Below, piece after piece: positions 36,800 through 46,679 of a DNA stretch of 64,000 nt. The stretch spans positions 1 through 64,000 of the forward strand of contig JAJFIK010000089.1 of NCBI GenBank assembly GCA_021775005.1, written 5' to 3'. The notes under the pieces were generated by a model. That model searched no databases. It had not been told where the DNA came from and saw only the letters and a list, made by a program, of their open reading frames with translations. Numbering within the stretch: position 1 is the first letter of the stretch; each line of letters begins with the position of its first letter. The DNA is from Rhodospirillales bacterium. Its GTDB lineage: Bacteria > Pseudomonadota > Alphaproteobacteria > JAJFIK01. A program made the position numbers and the translations under genes.

Positions 36800-36877
36800 T
36801 GAGGCTCTCTCCGGGTTAAAAGCCGCGGGTGGTAATTCTGTTTGTTGTCCAAGAAATAGGCATGGCCCTTGGGCAGG

Positions 36878-37108
36878 TCAAGCGCTGCGAGTTTTTAGTT
36901 GAAGCGCGTGCAGTTCTCCGCCCATACGGCCTTTTAGGGCAGCATAAACTGCCTGGTGTTGCTGGATGCGGCTCTGGCCTTCAAAACCGGCCCAAATAAT
37001 TTCAGCGGAATAGTGATCACCGTCACCTGCAAGGTCCGTGATGGTTACACGGGCGCCCGGCAGGGCGGCCAAAATCAGCCGTTCAATATCCGGCGCTTGC
37101 ATGGCCAT
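36878..37108 (-). CDS. BolA family protein
   Basis: A 76-residue BolA/IbaG-type protein. ALPGARVTITDLAGDGDHYSAEIIWAGFEGQSRIQQHQAVYAALKGRMGGELHALQLKT is the complete domain, with the conserved histidines of DHY and QQHQAVY that ligate the shared 2Fe-2S cluster with a CGFS glutaredoxin. It is upstream of grxD in the same direction. Confidence 0.92.
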   Translation of the reverse strand: MAMQAPDIERLILAALPGARVTITDLAGDGDHYSAEIIWAGFEGQSRIQQHQAVYAALKGRMGGELHALQLKTRSA

Positions 37109-37219
37109 GGAACAATCCTGTTATTGCTAGTTGAATTAGAATGGGCTTAGCATCAATGAGTTGAAGAATCCAATGGTCGTCTGGGATGGCCTTGGGTGGG
37201 CCTGCAGGAGGGAGCAAGA

Positions 37220-37624
37220 ATGGACGCAGCAAAAGTCCGGCGCGACGAAGATCTTGGAGCATTAATTATCGAGGTTTTGAAGCCAATTTCCTACCGTGAG
37301 ATATTGGATCTTGTGCGTGAGGAACTTGAACCCAATCCAACGCGCCACCTGATATGGAATGTTCACCCCGGGACAGCGGGCCAGCTTACGACCGATGACT
37401 TCAAGGACTTCTATACCAAGCAGCGCAGTAAGATCCTTACCCGCCGCGACGGGATTACGATCTATGTGGCGCCGGGGGATGCGGAAAACGCGCTGTGTCG
37501 CTGGGCGCAGGTTTATGTGGAGAAGGTGGCCGATGTGCCCATCAGCATCCATGTGGTCCGTTCATTTGAAGAAGCGCAGCAGATTTTGACCGAGGCTAAT
37601 ACCCTGTCGCCATCCTCATCGTGA
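37220..37624 (+). CDS. SpoIIAA-like (STAS-related) protein, unknown role
   Basis: A 134-residue protein whose pattern fits the SpoIIAA-like/STAS-related group: YREILDLVREEL, then HLIWNV (the WDV-like strand), TTDDFKDFYTKQRSKI, GITIYVAPGDAENALCRW, and a terminal VVRSFEEAQQIL. ATG 37220 is chosen because it has GGAGG 7 bases upstream. Relatives bind lipids or act as stress-related anti-anti-sigma-like folds, but most are unstudied. Single gene between divergent bolA and convergent purL. Confidence 0.6.
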   Translation: MDAAKVRRDEDLGALIIEVLKPISYREILDLVREELEPNPTRHLIWNVHPGTAGQLTTDDFKDFYTKQRSKILTRRDGITIYVAPGDAENALCRWAQVYVEKVADVPISIHVVRSFEEAQQILTEANTLSPSSS

Positions 37625-37668
37625 TGCTGATTTAAGCGCCATTGTCCGGTTGTCCGCTGCGGGCAACG

Positions 37669-39852
37669 CTAGAGCTGATCGTGCATCAGACCTTCAAAAA
37701 AGCCTTCATGGGCGCTGCGAAGCGCTTCTACCATGACTTCTGCAACACCATCGAACGTGAGGCATGAACCGCCCGTCGTGCCGAGGCGCAAAACAGGAAG
37801 ATCGCCTGCTTCCAGGGTATCGGCGTCAGCGGCAGACATAGTCACGACGTAGCGCGCCTGGTCCTCGCCAAACAAAAAGGCATGCGCAGGCAGATCATCC
37901 GGCAGATCAATTGTCGCGCCAATGCCCGACGCCATCGCCATATCGGCAAGGGCAGTAGCAAGACCGCCATCTGAGCAATCATGCACCGCGGTAATTTTGC
38001 CACTGCGAATAAGCCCACGCACAAAGTCCCCATTGCGTTTCTCTGTGGCCAAATTCACCGGCGGCGGAGCACCTTCTTCGCGGCCTGCAATGTCGCGCAA
38101 GAAAAGCGACTGCCCCAAGTGTCCGCGCGTCTCACCAACAAGGAAGATCACTTCATCCTCGGCTTTGAAGGCAATGGTGGCCATCTGGCTGACATCGGGC
38201 AGAACCCCGACGCCGCCAATGGCAGGGGTCGGCTTTACGCCAATGCCGTTGGTCTCGTTGTAAAATGAGACATTGCCCGACACGACAGGGTAGCCAAGGG
38301 CGCCGCTGGCTTCTGCCATGCCATCAATGCAGCCTATGAACTGTCCCATAATTTCAGGGCGCTCCGGCGAGCCGAAATTCAAGCAATCCGTATAAGCAAG
38401 CGGGTCCGCACCAACGGCGGTAAGATTTCGCCAGGTCTCAGCCACCGCCTGCTTGCCGCCCTCAAAGGGATCAGCCTGGCAATAGCGCGGCGTCACGTCT
38501 GTACAAACCGCCAAAGCCTTTGTTGTGCCATGCACGCGCACCACAGCCGCATCGCCGCCGGGGCGCTGCACGGTATCTGCCATCACGGTGTAATCATATT
38601 GTTCATAAACCCAGCGGCGGGAGGAAAGCTCCGACCCACCCAAAAGTTTGAGCAGTGCCTCACCAAGATCGTTGGGGGCAGGCACGTCATCAGGCGAAAT
38701 ATATTCTGCCTTGGGGGTCGCCACATGGGGCCGATCATACAGGGGCGCGAAATCAGCCAAGGGGCCAAGGGGGATGTCTGCCACCTCTTCACCTTTGTGG
38801 CGAAGGGTGAGGTGGCTGGTATCTGTCGTGATGCCGATAATGGCAAAATCCAAGCCCCATTTTTCAAAAATGTGCCGCCCGATGTCTTCATGGCCCGGTT
38901 TGAGGACCATCAGCATGCGTTCCTGGCTCTCTGACAGCATCATCTCGTAGGCCGTCATGTTCTCTTCGCGCTGGGGTACCTGGTCGAGGTCAAGCTCAAG
39001 GCCGGTCTCACCCTTGGAGGCCATTTCCACCGCCGATGAGGTCAGCCCCGCCGCGCCCATATCCTGGATCGCGATGATGACGTCTTCGGCCATCAGCTCC
39101 AGGCAGGCTTCAAGCAACAGCTTTTCCGTAAACGGGTCACCAACCTGAACGGTAGGGCGCTTTTCATCTGAGTCATCGTCGAATTCTGCGGACGCCATGG
39201 TGGCCCCGTGAATGCCGTCGCGGCCGGTTTTGGAGCCCACATAGACGACGGGGTTTCCCACCCCTTTGGCGGCGGAGTAAAATATATTGTCCGTATCCGC
39301 GAGGCCGACGCACATGGCGTTGACGAGAATATTTCCGTTGTAGCTCTTGTCGAAATTCACTTCACCGCCGACGGTCGGCACACCCATGCAATTGCCATAG
39401 CCGCCAATGCCAGCGACCACACCGCCCACCAGGTGCCGGGTCTTGGGGTGATCGGCCGCGCCAAAGCGGAGCGCATTCAACAACGCTACCGGGCGCGCGC
39501 CCATGGTAAACACGTCACGCATGATGCCGCCCACGCCTGTCGCCGCCCCTTGATAGGGTTCAATATATGAAGGGTGGTTGTGGCTTTCCATTTTGAAGAT
39601 GGCGGCTTGCCCATCGCCAATATCGATAACCCCAGCGTTTTCGCCAGGACCTTGAATAACGCACGGCCCTTCGGTGGGGAGTTTTTTCAAATGCAGCCGC
39701 GACGACTTGTAGGAGCAATGCTCCGACCACATCACCGAGAAGATGCCAAGCTCCGTCAGGTTGGGTTCCCGGTTCAGGCTACGCACAATGGTATCGTATT
39801 CGTCGCGGCTTAAGCCGTGCTCGGCGATCACCGCATCAGTATTGGAATTCAC
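37669..39852 (-). CDS. purL: Phosphoribosylformylglycinamidine synthase subunit PurL
   Basis: A 727-residue small-type PurL that converts FGAR to FGAM with ATP and ammonia supplied by PurQ, step 4 of purine synthesis. Features include [23 protein letters not shown], the ATP-site [27 protein letters not shown] and the second half-repeat with [12 protein letters not shown] and [17 protein letters not shown]. It is the last gene of the leftward purC-purS-purQ-purL run and overlaps purQ by 4 bases. Confidence 0.98.
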   Translation of the reverse strand: MNSNTDAVIAEHGLSRDEYDTIVRSLNREPNLTELGIFSVMWSEHCSYKSSRLHLKKLPTEGPCVIQGPGENAGVIDIGDGQAAIFKMESHNHPSYIEPYQGAATGVGGIMRDVFTMGARPVALLNALRFGAADHPKTRHLVGGVVAGIGGYGNCMGVPTVGGEVNFDKSYNGNILVNAMCVGLADTDNIFYSAAKGVGNPVVYVGSKTGRDGIHGATMASAEFDDDSDEKRPTVQVGDPFTEKLLLEACLELMAEDVIIAIQDMGAAGLTSSAVEMASKGETGLELDLDQVPQREENMTAYEMMLSESQERMLMVLKPGHEDIGRHIFEKWGLDFAIIGITTDTSHLTLRHKGEEVADIPLGPLADFAPLYDRPHVATPKAEYISPDDVPAPNDLGEALLKLLGGSELSSRRWVYEQYDYTVMADTVQRPGGDAAVVRVHGTTKALAVCTDVTPRYCQADPFEGGKQAVAETWRNLTAVGADPLAYTDCLNFGSPERPEIMGQFIGCIDGMAEASGALGYPVVSGNVSFYNETNGIGVKPTPAIGGVGVLPDVSQMATIAFKAEDEVIFLVGETRGHLGQSLFLRDIAGREEGAPPPVNLATEKRNGDFVRGLIRSGKITAVHDCSDGGLATALADMAMASGIGATIDLPDDLPAHAFLFGEDQARYVVTMSAADADTLEAGDLPVLRLGTTGGSCLTFDGVAEVMVEALRSAHEGFFEGLMHDQL

Positions 39853-40514
39853 GACAGCGCCTCCGTCAGCGCCGCAAACAAGGGTGCGCCATCGGTGCCA
39901 CCAAGCTGCTGGTCAATGACGCGTTCAGGGTGGGGCATCAGGCCCAGAACATTACTTTTGGCATTGACGATGCCAGCAATATCTCGCGCGGAGCCATTGG
40001 GGTTGTCATTGGCATAGCGGAAGGCGACCTGGCCTTCCCCCTCGACCCGATCAAGAGTGTCGGCATCGGCAAAATAATTGCCGTCGTGGTGGGCGATGGG
40101 CACATCAATCACCTCGCCTTGGCCATATTTGCTGGTGAATACGGTGTCGGTGTTTTCCACGCTTAGGGGCACAGTCTTGCAAACAAAATGCAGTCCGGCG
40201 TTGCGCATCAGCACTCCTGGCAGCAGGCCGCATTCCGTAAGTACCTGAAAGCCATTGCAAATGCCCAGCGTTGGTGTGCCGGCTTTCGCTTTCTTGATCA
40301 CTTCTTTCATGATCGGTGATTGAGATGCCATGGCCCCGCAGCGCAGATAGTCGCCATAAGAAAATCCGCCCGGAAGAACGATTAAATCCACCTCCGGCAG
40401 GTCACTGTCGCCATGCCAGACCATGTGCGGCTTGGAGCCGGAAATGCGCTCAAGCGCGACCGCCGCATCCCGGTCACAGTTAGAAGCGGGAAAAACGATG
40501 ACGGCTGACTTCAT
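39849..40514 (-). CDS. purQ: Phosphoribosylformylglycinamidine synthase subunit PurQ
   Basis: A 221-residue class I glutamine amidotransferase subunit that delivers ammonia to PurL. The nucleophile cysteine is in [18 protein letters not shown] (about residue 86), and the His/Glu pair is in MPHPERV near residue 197. The oxyanion region is [18 protein letters not shown]. Lies 3 bases after purS and overlaps purL by 4. Confidence 0.97.
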   Translation of the reverse strand: MKSAVIVFPASNCDRDAAVALERISGSKPHMVWHGDSDLPEVDLIVLPGGFSYGDYLRCGAMASQSPIMKEVIKKAKAGTPTLGICNGFQVLTECGLLPGVLMRNAGLHFVCKTVPLSVENTDTVFTSKYGQGEVIDVPIAHHDGNYFADADTLDRVEGEGQVAFRYANDNPNGSARDIAGIVNAKSNVLGLMPHPERVIDQQLGGTDGAPLFAALTEALS

Positions 40515-40517
40515 GTC

Positions 40518-40760
40518 TTAAGCCTCCAAGTCGATGGCGTAGTTTTCGATCACGGTGTTGGCGAGCAGCGCCTCGCACATGCGGGTCAGATTATCGCGCG
40601 CCGTGGTTTCATCGGAATCGGCGATTTCTAGTTCGATGTACTTGCCCTTGCGGACGTCATTGACACCATCAAAACCAAGTGAGCCGAGCGCATTTTCGAT
40701 CGCTTTGCCTTCGGGGTCCAATACACCCGCTTTCAAGGTGATGTGAATACGCGCCTTCAT
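40518..40760 (-). CDS. purS: Phosphoribosylformylglycinamidine synthase subunit PurS
   Basis: An 80-residue dimeric subunit that bridges PurL and PurQ in the three-protein FGAM synthase. Typical start [43 protein letters not shown]. It overlaps the purC stop by 4 bases. Confidence 0.96.
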   Translation of the reverse strand: MKARIHITLKAGVLDPEGKAIENALGSLGFDGVNDVRKGKYIELEIADSDETTARDNLTRMCEALLANTVIENYAIDLEA

Positions 40761-41542
40761 GTCTCATCCTTGTTCTTACCGGTGGCGATATTGACCACAT
40801 TGTCAGGGGTGTCTTGAATATCTTTGAGAAGACCCAAACGCTTTGCCACTTCTTGATAGGCTTCCGTGACACCACCCATGTCCCGGCGGAAGCGGTCCTT
40901 GTCTAGCTTGTCGCCAGACTTTGCGTCCCAAAGGCGGCAGCTATCGGGGCTGATTTCGTCCGCCAATAAAATCCGCAGCAGGTCATTTTCCCAATGGCGG
41001 CCGAATTCAAGTTTGAAATCCACCAGCTTGATACCGACGCCCATAAACAGACCGGAGAGAAAATCATTGATGCGAATGCTGAGCTGCAAGATCTCATCAA
41101 GTTCCGGTGGGCTCGCCCAGCCGAAGGCGGTGACATGTTCCTCTGAAACTAGAGGGTCGCCGAGCTCATCGTTCTTGTAACAAAATTCAATGATGGAGCG
41201 GGGCAGGGGTGTGCCTTCTTCAATGCCAAGGCGTTTTGAAATCGACCCCGCTGCAATATTGCGCACGATGACTTCGACAGGGATAATCTCAACTTGGCGC
41301 ACCAACTGTTCGCGCATATTGAGCCGGCGGATAAAGTGCGTCGGAACGCCAATACCGTTGAGCTGTCCCATGATGTATTCGGAAATACGGTTATTCAGCA
41401 CACCTTTCCCTTCGATGGTCCCCTTCTTTTCGTTGTTGAAGGCGGTCGCATCGTCTTTGAAATGCTGAATAATCGTTCCTGGCTCAGGCCCTTCGTAAAG
41501 AATTTTGGCCTTGCCTTCATAAATCTGACGTCGGCGGGTCAT
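40757..41542 (-). CDS. purC: Phosphoribosylaminoimidazole-succinocarboxamide synthase
   Basis: A 261-residue SAICAR synthetase joining aspartate to CAIR using ATP. It starts [34 protein letters not shown], with GKAKILY as the ATP-site loop. [18 protein letters not shown] near residue 205 is the conserved C-terminal part. First gene of the leftward pur unit, with a predicted promoter just upstream (41618-41645). Confidence 0.97.
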   Translation of the reverse strand: MTRRRQIYEGKAKILYEGPEPGTIIQHFKDDATAFNNEKKGTIEGKGVLNNRISEYIMGQLNGIGVPTHFIRRLNMREQLVRQVEIIPVEVIVRNIAAGSISKRLGIEEGTPLPRSIIEFCYKNDELGDPLVSEEHVTAFGWASPPELDEILQLSIRINDFLSGLFMGVGIKLVDFKLEFGRHWENDLLRILLADEISPDSCRLWDAKSGDKLDKDRFRRDMGGVTEAYQEVAKRLGLLKDIQDTPDNVVNIATGKNKDET

Positions 41543-41617
41543 AGGTCTCCATCCGGGGCAGCGGGCGGTTTGGATCCAACCTTTGACGCGGCCCGCTTGA
41601 AAGCAGATAGGGGCCCC

Positions 41618-41645
41618 TATATCGGGCTCGAATCTACGGCGTCAA
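41618..41645 (-). promoter_or_regulatory. Predicted promoter of the purCSQL operon
   Basis: On the leftward strand TTGACG (41645-41640) and GATATA (41623-41618) are separated by 16 bases. The purC start is 75 bases further on. No PurR-type operator or riboswitch was recognised. Confidence 0.5.
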
Positions 41646-41781
41646 CCTAACGGAATGCCGCATCCCATACAATCGGGTCTGAGCCCCTCTGGGGGCGCTT
41701 GCACTTGGCCCTAGACCCCGCTAAGCCATGTGAGAAATTGGCTCGCGGGCGATCCTGTGGGCACCAAAGATGGAGCTTGTC

Positions 41782-42105
41782 ATGTCCTCATTCAAGGACC
41801 GGGAAAACGCCTTCGAGAACAAATTTGCCCATGATCAGGAACTTCAGTTTCGGGCCACCGCGCGCCGGAACAAGCTTTTTGGCCTCTGGGCGGCGGAGCT
41901 TATGGGCCTGACCGGTGATGCGGCAGAGGCCTATGTGGCTGAAGTGATTCGATCTGATCTGAACGAGCCCGGCGACGAAGATGTCTTCCGCAAGGTATTG
42001 GGCGACCTCCAGGCAAAGCAAGTCGATTTATCCGAGCACCAGATACGACGCCGGTTCGAAGAGTGCATGGCCGAAGCCATGAAACAGATTCAAGACGCCA
42101 GCTAA
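41782..42105 (+). CDS. DUF1476 protein, F1Fo-ATPase inhibitor zeta subunit
   Basis: A 107-residue helical protein of the alphaproteobacterial zeta family, which in Paracoccus blocks ATP hydrolysis by the F1 motor. It begins MSSFKDRENAFENKFAHDQELQFRATARRNKLFGLWAAELMG (inhibitory N-terminal helix) and continues YVAEVIRSDLNEPGDEDVFRKVLGDL. ATG 41782 has GGAG 7 bases upstream. Its stop overlaps the convergent DUF1272 gene by 4 bases. Divergent from purC. Confidence 0.92.
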   Translation: MSSFKDRENAFENKFAHDQELQFRATARRNKLFGLWAAELMGLTGDAAEAYVAEVIRSDLNEPGDEDVFRKVLGDLQAKQVDLSEHQIRRRFEECMAEAMKQIQDAS

Positions 42106-42281
42106 GCCGCCTCGCGTTTTGGCCGCTGGGTCAATTCACCTTTACAATTTGGGCAGGTGAGGCGGTGCGTCTTGTCTGCGCAAGGGGCACAAAAAGTACA
42201 CTCATATGAGCAAATGAAGGCGGTGCTGTCCTGAGCAATTGGTTTTGCGCAGGTTTCGCACACGGATTTCATTTCAAGCAT
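42102..42281 (-). CDS. DUF1272-like zinc-ribbon small protein
   Basis: A 59-residue protein read directly from the leftward strand: ATG 42281 (MLEMKSVCETCAKPI), then AFICSYECTFCAPCADK, and LTCPNCKGEL, ending at TAG 42102. Nine cysteines in C-x2-C pairs fit the DUF1272 family of small zinc-binding proteins. An AGGGAGAG ribosome site lies upstream. Its position between purB and the zeta gene, and clear coding pattern, support a real gene; function unknown. Confidence 0.85.
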   Translation of the reverse strand: MLEMKSVCETCAKPIAQDSTAFICSYECTFCAPCADKTHRLTCPNCKGELTQRPKREAA

Positions 42282-42342
42282 GTTCGCTCTCCCTGTCTCG
42301 CGGGCAGGGGGACACTAACAATTTTTGTTAGCAGATTGGACC

Positions 42343-43656
42343 TCAGCTCTCGCCAAATACCCGGCGAAAGATCGTATCGACGTGCTTGGTGTGGTAGCTG
42401 AGGTCAAAAAGGCCCTCAAGCTCTGCATCGCTCAGCTTCGCAGAAACATCGGGGTCCGCCTTCAGCAATTCAAGGAATTGCCCTTCGCCGCGCCATACCG
42501 GCATGGCGTTGCGTTGCACCAGACGATAGGCGTCTTCCCGCGCCACGCCTGCCTGGGTCAGCGCCAGCAGAATCCGTTGGGAATGCACAAGGCCCCCAAG
42601 TTTATCGAGATTTTCCTGCATGCGATCTGGGTAGACCAGCAATTTGGCGATGACCCCGGTGAGCCGTACCAACGAGAAGTCCAGCGCCACCGTGGCATCG
42701 GGGCCAATGGTCCGCTCAACGCTGGAGTGGGAGATGTCCCGCTCGTGCCACAGCGCCACGTTTTCCATGGCCGGGATGGCATAGGCGCGGATTAGTCTTG
42801 CCTGGCCGGTCAGGTTTTCCGTCAAAATGGGGTTGCGCTTGTGGGGCATGGCCGACGAGCCCTTTTGCCCGGCAGAGAAATACTCCTCAGCTTCCAGAAC
42901 TTCTGAGCGCTGCAAGTGGCGCACCTCTGTCGCCAAGCGCTCTATGGATGAGGCGATGACGGCGAGGGTGGCAAAATACATCGCGTGGCGATCGCGCGGG
43001 ATCACTTGCGTGGATACCGGCTCGACCTCGAGCCCCATGGCCTTGGCGATGTGTTCTTCAACGCGCGGGTCCACATTGGCAAAGGTTCCCACCGCGCCGG
43101 ATATAGCGCAGGTGGCGATTTCCGCGCGCGCCGCGCGCAGGCGCTCCAAGCCGCGATCAAATTCCGCATAGGCTTGGGCGAGCTTGACGCCGAAGGTGGT
43201 GGGCTCGGCATGGATGCCATGGCTGCGCCCAATACAAACCGTGTTCCTGTGTTCCTCGGCGCGGGTTTTCAGTGCTTTGAGCAAGCCCTCCATATCCTTG
43301 ATCAGGAGATCGGTGGCCCGGACCAGCTGCACGCTAAAACACGTGTCGAGGATGTCCGATGAGGTCATACCCTGATGCACAAAGCGCGCTTCGGGGCCAA
43401 TTTGCTCAGCCAACCAGGTCAGGAAGGCGATGACGTCGTGTTTGACTTCCGCCTCGATCTCATCGATGCGCGCCACATCCACCTGCTCCAGTGCCGGGCG
43501 CCCCTTGTCCCAGATGACCTTGGCGGCGTCTTTGGGGATGACCCCCAAGTCAGCCAAGGCATCACAAGCGTGGGCTTCAATTTCGAACCAGATACGGAAC
43601 TTCGATTCGGGGGTCCAAATGGCCGCCATTTCGGGGCGGGTATAGCGCGGGATCAT
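42343..43656 (-). CDS. purB: Adenylosuccinate lyase
   Basis: A 437-residue fumarase/aspartase-superfamily lyase acting twice in purine synthesis (SAICAR to AICAR, and adenylosuccinate to AMP). It starts MIPRYTRPEMAAIWTPESKFRIWFEIE. The catalytic loop SSAMPHKRNPILTENLTG is near residue 261, and TSSDILDT and GRSHGIHAEPTTFG are the other active-site regions. ATG 43656 fits the family start; the frame stays open further upstream. Leftward, separate from the purCSQL unit. Confidence 0.97.
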   Translation of the reverse strand: MIPRYTRPEMAAIWTPESKFRIWFEIEAHACDALADLGVIPKDAAKVIWDKGRPALEQVDVARIDEIEAEVKHDVIAFLTWLAEQIGPEARFVHQGMTSSDILDTCFSVQLVRATDLLIKDMEGLLKALKTRAEEHRNTVCIGRSHGIHAEPTTFGVKLAQAYAEFDRGLERLRAARAEIATCAISGAVGTFANVDPRVEEHIAKAMGLEVEPVSTQVIPRDRHAMYFATLAVIASSIERLATEVRHLQRSEVLEAEEYFSAGQKGSSAMPHKRNPILTENLTGQARLIRAYAIPAMENVALWHERDISHSSVERTIGPDATVALDFSLVRLTGVIAKLLVYPDRMQENLDKLGGLVHSQRILLALTQAGVAREDAYRLVQRNAMPVWRGEGQFLELLKADPDVSAKLSDAELEGLFDLSYHTKHVDTIFRRVFGES

Positions 43657-43727
43657 CGGCACCTCATGGCAATAGGTGAGCGGGCCTTCTGATAGAACGC
43701 GGGGGCGAGGGACGCAAGTGGCGCGGG

Positions 43728-44741
43728 CTATTCCGCTGCGGCCGCCCAAGCGGGCAGGCGGCCTTCCTCAACCCCGTGGCAGGCCGCAGCAAAGTTGGCA
43801 GCACCTTTAAGTTTGGGGTCTTCGGACTTGCAGCGCTTGTTGGCGAAGGGACAGCGCGGATGATAATGGCAGCCAGGGGGACGGCTCATGGGGTTGGCGA
43901 CCTCACCCACCACATGGCTGCGCTCGCGGGTCGTCATGTCAAGCCGAGGAATGGCATCAAGCAACATGCGTGTATAGGGGTGTTGTGGCGCTTTGAAGAG
44001 CTGCTTCTTCTCGGCGACCTCCACAAGGCGACCAAGATACATCACGCCGACGACGTCACTTACGTGAGCGATCACCGCCAAATTGTGGCTGATGAACAAA
44101 TATGTGAGCCCAAGCTCGTCTTGCAGGTCTTTCATCAAATTTAGAATTTGTGCCTGCACGCTTACATCCAGTGCAGACGTTGGTTCATCGCAGACGAGGA
44201 ATTCCGGTTCACTGGCGAGCGCGCGCGCGATGGAGATGCGTTGGCGTTGGCCACCAGAAAATTCGTGCGGAAATTTCTCGCCATCAACGGCCACAAGGCC
44301 CACTTGGTCCAGAAGTTCGCCCGCGCGTTTGGCACGGGCCAGGCTGTCGCGCATGCCTTTGCGCAACAAGGCCTCGCCAATAATATCCACCACGCGCCAG
44401 CGCGGATTAAGGCTGGCAAAAGGGTCCTGGAAGATCATTTGCAAACGCCCGCGGCCAATGCCGCGCCCACCGCCTGGCGCTGAGACGGGTTTGCCATCGA
44501 ATGTAATGCTGCCGTTTGAAGGTTGCATCAGCCCCACCGTCATGCGGGCAACTGTGGATTTACCAGAACCAGACTCGCCCACAAGGCCAAAGGTCTTCCC
44601 CTTAGGGATGGAGAAGCTGACGCCGTCCACTGCAGGAAGCAGCAGGCGGCTGCGACCTGTGAGCGCCGCAAGCCATGCGGCTTCCGTCAGGTCAAATATT
44701 TTGGAGAGGTTTTTAACCTCTAGCAGCGGCGCATCGCTCAT
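43728..44741 (-). CDS. Oligopeptide/nickel-type ABC importer, ATP-binding protein (DppF/OppF)
   Basis: A 337-residue ABC ATPase. Walker A is GESGSGKST (about 51-59), Q-loop FQDPFASLNP, signature FSGGQRQR, Walker B FLVCDEPTSALD, and switch H in ISHNLAV. The C-terminal OppF/DppF extension has PPGCHYHPRCPFANKRC, with cysteines typical of the family. Last gene of a five-gene unit; its start overlaps the preceding stop (ATGA). The imported substrate is a peptide or similar and is not determined. Confidence 0.93.
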   Translation of the reverse strand: MSDAPLLEVKNLSKIFDLTEAAWLAALTGRSRLLLPAVDGVSFSIPKGKTFGLVGESGSGKSTVARMTVGLMQPSNGSITFDGKPVSAPGGGRGIGRGRLQMIFQDPFASLNPRWRVVDIIGEALLRKGMRDSLARAKRAGELLDQVGLVAVDGEKFPHEFSGGQRQRISIARALASEPEFLVCDEPTSALDVSVQAQILNLMKDLQDELGLTYLFISHNLAVIAHVSDVVGVMYLGRLVEVAEKKQLFKAPQHPYTRMLLDAIPRLDMTTRERSHVVGEVANPMSRPPGCHYHPRCPFANKRCKSEDPKLKGAANFAAACHGVEEGRLPAWAAAAE

Positions 44742-45712
44742 TGGTCGGCCTCCCGCTGAAGAAGCCAGCAAGCCGCCTGGCTACTGTCACCCTTCATCAG
44801 CTCTGGCCGCTTTTGATCACACGGCTCAAAGCGTTTGGGGCAACGAGGATGAAACGCGCAACCTTGCGGAATATCGGTGGGGCGGGGCATGGAGCCTTTG
44901 ATATGAGCAAGGCGCGCGTCGTCTTTACCAAGCCGCGGGATAGACGCCATCAGCCCTTGGGTATAGGGATGGTTGGGCGCTTGCACGACATTGCGCACCG
45001 CGCCAATTTCAACAATGCGCCCGGCATACATCACTGCGACCCGGTCGCAGGTTTCTGCAATAACGCCCATGTCATGGCTGATGAGCATGATTGCCGCGCC
45101 ATTATCTGCCGCAAGGCGCTTCAGCAAGTTGATGATTTGCGCCTGTACAGAAACATCCAGCGCCGTTGTGGGTTCGTCCGCAATGATCAGTTTAGGATTG
45201 TTGGCAAGAGCCAGGGCGATCACCACGCGTTGGCGCATGCCGCCGGAAAACTGGTGCGGGTATTGCCCGATGCGTTCGCTCGCCGCCGGAATGCCGACTT
45301 CGTCCAGAAGCTCAATGGCGCGGGCTTTCGCCGCGGTTTCCGACAAGGGTTGGTGGGTCCGCAAAGTTTCGCTGAGCTGCCGCCCAATGGTGTAGAGCGG
45401 ATTGAGGCTGGTGAGCGGGTCTTGAAAAATCATCCCGATGGCGGCACCGCGGATGCGCCGCAACTCACGATATTTGAGATTGTCGATGCGCTTGCCTTCA
45501 AGGCGAATTTCCCCGCCGCCGATCCGGCCAGGAGGCTCCAAAAGGCCGATAACCGCCGCGCCGGTGAGAGATTTCCCAGCGCCGCTTTCCCCCACAACGC
45601 CGAGGATTTCGCCGGGCGCTATGTCAAACGAGACATCATCCACGGGCACCAGAAGATGGCGACGCGTGGGGATTTCCACGCTGAGGTTTTTGACTTCCAG
45701 AAGCGCGCTCAT
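44738..45712 (-). CDS. Oligopeptide/nickel-type ABC importer, ATP-binding protein (DppD/OppD)
   Basis: A 324-residue ABC ATPase paired with the DppF-like one. Walker A is GESGAGKS, the signature is FSGGMRQR, Walker B is LIIADEPTTALD, and the switch is ISHDMGV. The OppD extension has PQGCAFHPRCPKRFEPC. ATG 45712 is chosen, with GAGGT 4 bases upstream; GTG 45718 is an alternative. It overlaps the permease stop. Cytoplasmic side of the inner membrane. Confidence 0.93.
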   Translation of the reverse strand: MSALLEVKNLSVEIPTRRHLLVPVDDVSFDIAPGEILGVVGESGAGKSLTGAAVIGLLEPPGRIGGGEIRLEGKRIDNLKYRELRRIRGAAIGMIFQDPLTSLNPLYTIGRQLSETLRTHQPLSETAAKARAIELLDEVGIPAASERIGQYPHQFSGGMRQRVVIALALANNPKLIIADEPTTALDVSVQAQIINLLKRLAADNGAAIMLISHDMGVIAETCDRVAVMYAGRIVEIGAVRNVVQAPNHPYTQGLMASIPRLGKDDARLAHIKGSMPRPTDIPQGCAFHPRCPKRFEPCDQKRPELMKGDSSQAACWLLQREADQ

Positions 45713-45714
45713 GG

Positions 45715-46677
45715 TCACCTCAACTTCGGATTCAAAGCGTCGCGGAGCCAGTCACCGAGCAGGTTCACCGCAAGTACGAGCACAACAAGAGCGCCGGAAG
45801 GAAAGAGCGTGATCCACCATTCGCCGCTGAACAAGAAGTCATTACCAATGCGGATGAGCGTTCCCAGCGACGGCGTTGTCGGCGGCACGCCAACACCCAG
45901 AAACGAAAGCGTTGCTTCGGAGGTGATCGCAAGTGCCAACCCGATGGTGCCAAGCACTAGCACGGGCCCGAGAATATTCGGTAACACATGGCGCAGCAGG
46001 ATGACCCAAGATGGTGTGCCGATGATGCGCGCCGAGGCAACGTAGTCCTTTACTTTTTCTGACATAGCGCCGGAGCGTGCCACCCGTGCATATTGCGGCC
46101 AGTTGGAAATCCCGATGGCAAAGATCACCACATAGATGGCGATTTCCTCGCGCATGTCAGAAGGAAGCGCTGTGCGCGCTATCCCGTCTACAAGCAAGGC
46201 GATAAGAAGCCCCGGAATGGTGAGCTGGATGTCGGCAAAGCGCATGAGGAGCGCGTCAAACCACCCGCCCACAAAGCCGCTGATCAGGCCCACCAAAACC
46301 CCAAGGGCAATGGAAAAGACCACAGCCGCAAAACCCACCATGAGTGAAATACGCGCGCCATAGATGATGGTGGAGAAAATATCGCGGCCCTGATTATCGG
46401 TGCCGAGTAAAAACCGCGCGTCGCCGCCTTCCACCCATGACGGAGGAAAGAAGGAGTCCATCAACGACAATGAAGCCGGATTAAACGGGTCGTGGGGTGC
46501 GACCAGGGGCGCAAAGATGGCTGCCAGTATGAAAATCACGGTGATCAGGAAGGCGACAACAACAACAGGCTGGCGCACAAATGAGTAAAGAAGATCGCTA
46601 CCCGCAAAGCGGCGGATGCCGTCAACCATACGGCTGCCAAGGCTTTGATGCGGGATGTGAGCTTGTTGATCAGTCAT
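45715..46677 (-). CDS. ABC importer permease, DppC/OppC type
   Basis: A 320-residue permease with an N-terminal OppC-type leader region and about six membrane helices. The ATPase-coupling EAA loop is ARIIGTPSWVILLRHVLPNILGPVLV (about 213-238). The periplasmic part has NPASLSLMDSFFPPSWVEGGDARFLLGTDNQGRDIFSTIIYGAR, the classical DppC motif. Lies 2 bases after the DppB stop. Confidence 0.93.
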   Translation of the reverse strand: MTDQQAHIPHQSLGSRMVDGIRRFAGSDLLYSFVRQPVVVVAFLITVIFILAAIFAPLVAPHDPFNPASLSLMDSFFPPSWVEGGDARFLLGTDNQGRDIFSTIIYGARISLMVGFAAVVFSIALGVLVGLISGFVGGWFDALLMRFADIQLTIPGLLIALLVDGIARTALPSDMREEIAIYVVIFAIGISNWPQYARVARSGAMSEKVKDYVASARIIGTPSWVILLRHVLPNILGPVLVLGTIGLALAITSEATLSFLGVGVPPTTPSLGTLIRIGNDFLFSGEWWITLFPSGALVVLVLAVNLLGDWLRDALNPKLR

Positions 46678-46679
46678 TG

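Noticed and set aside
44741-46045. 434-residue open frame on the plus strand
   Set aside because: It lies entirely opposite two ABC transporter genes with full motif sets; composition is that of an antisense shadow.
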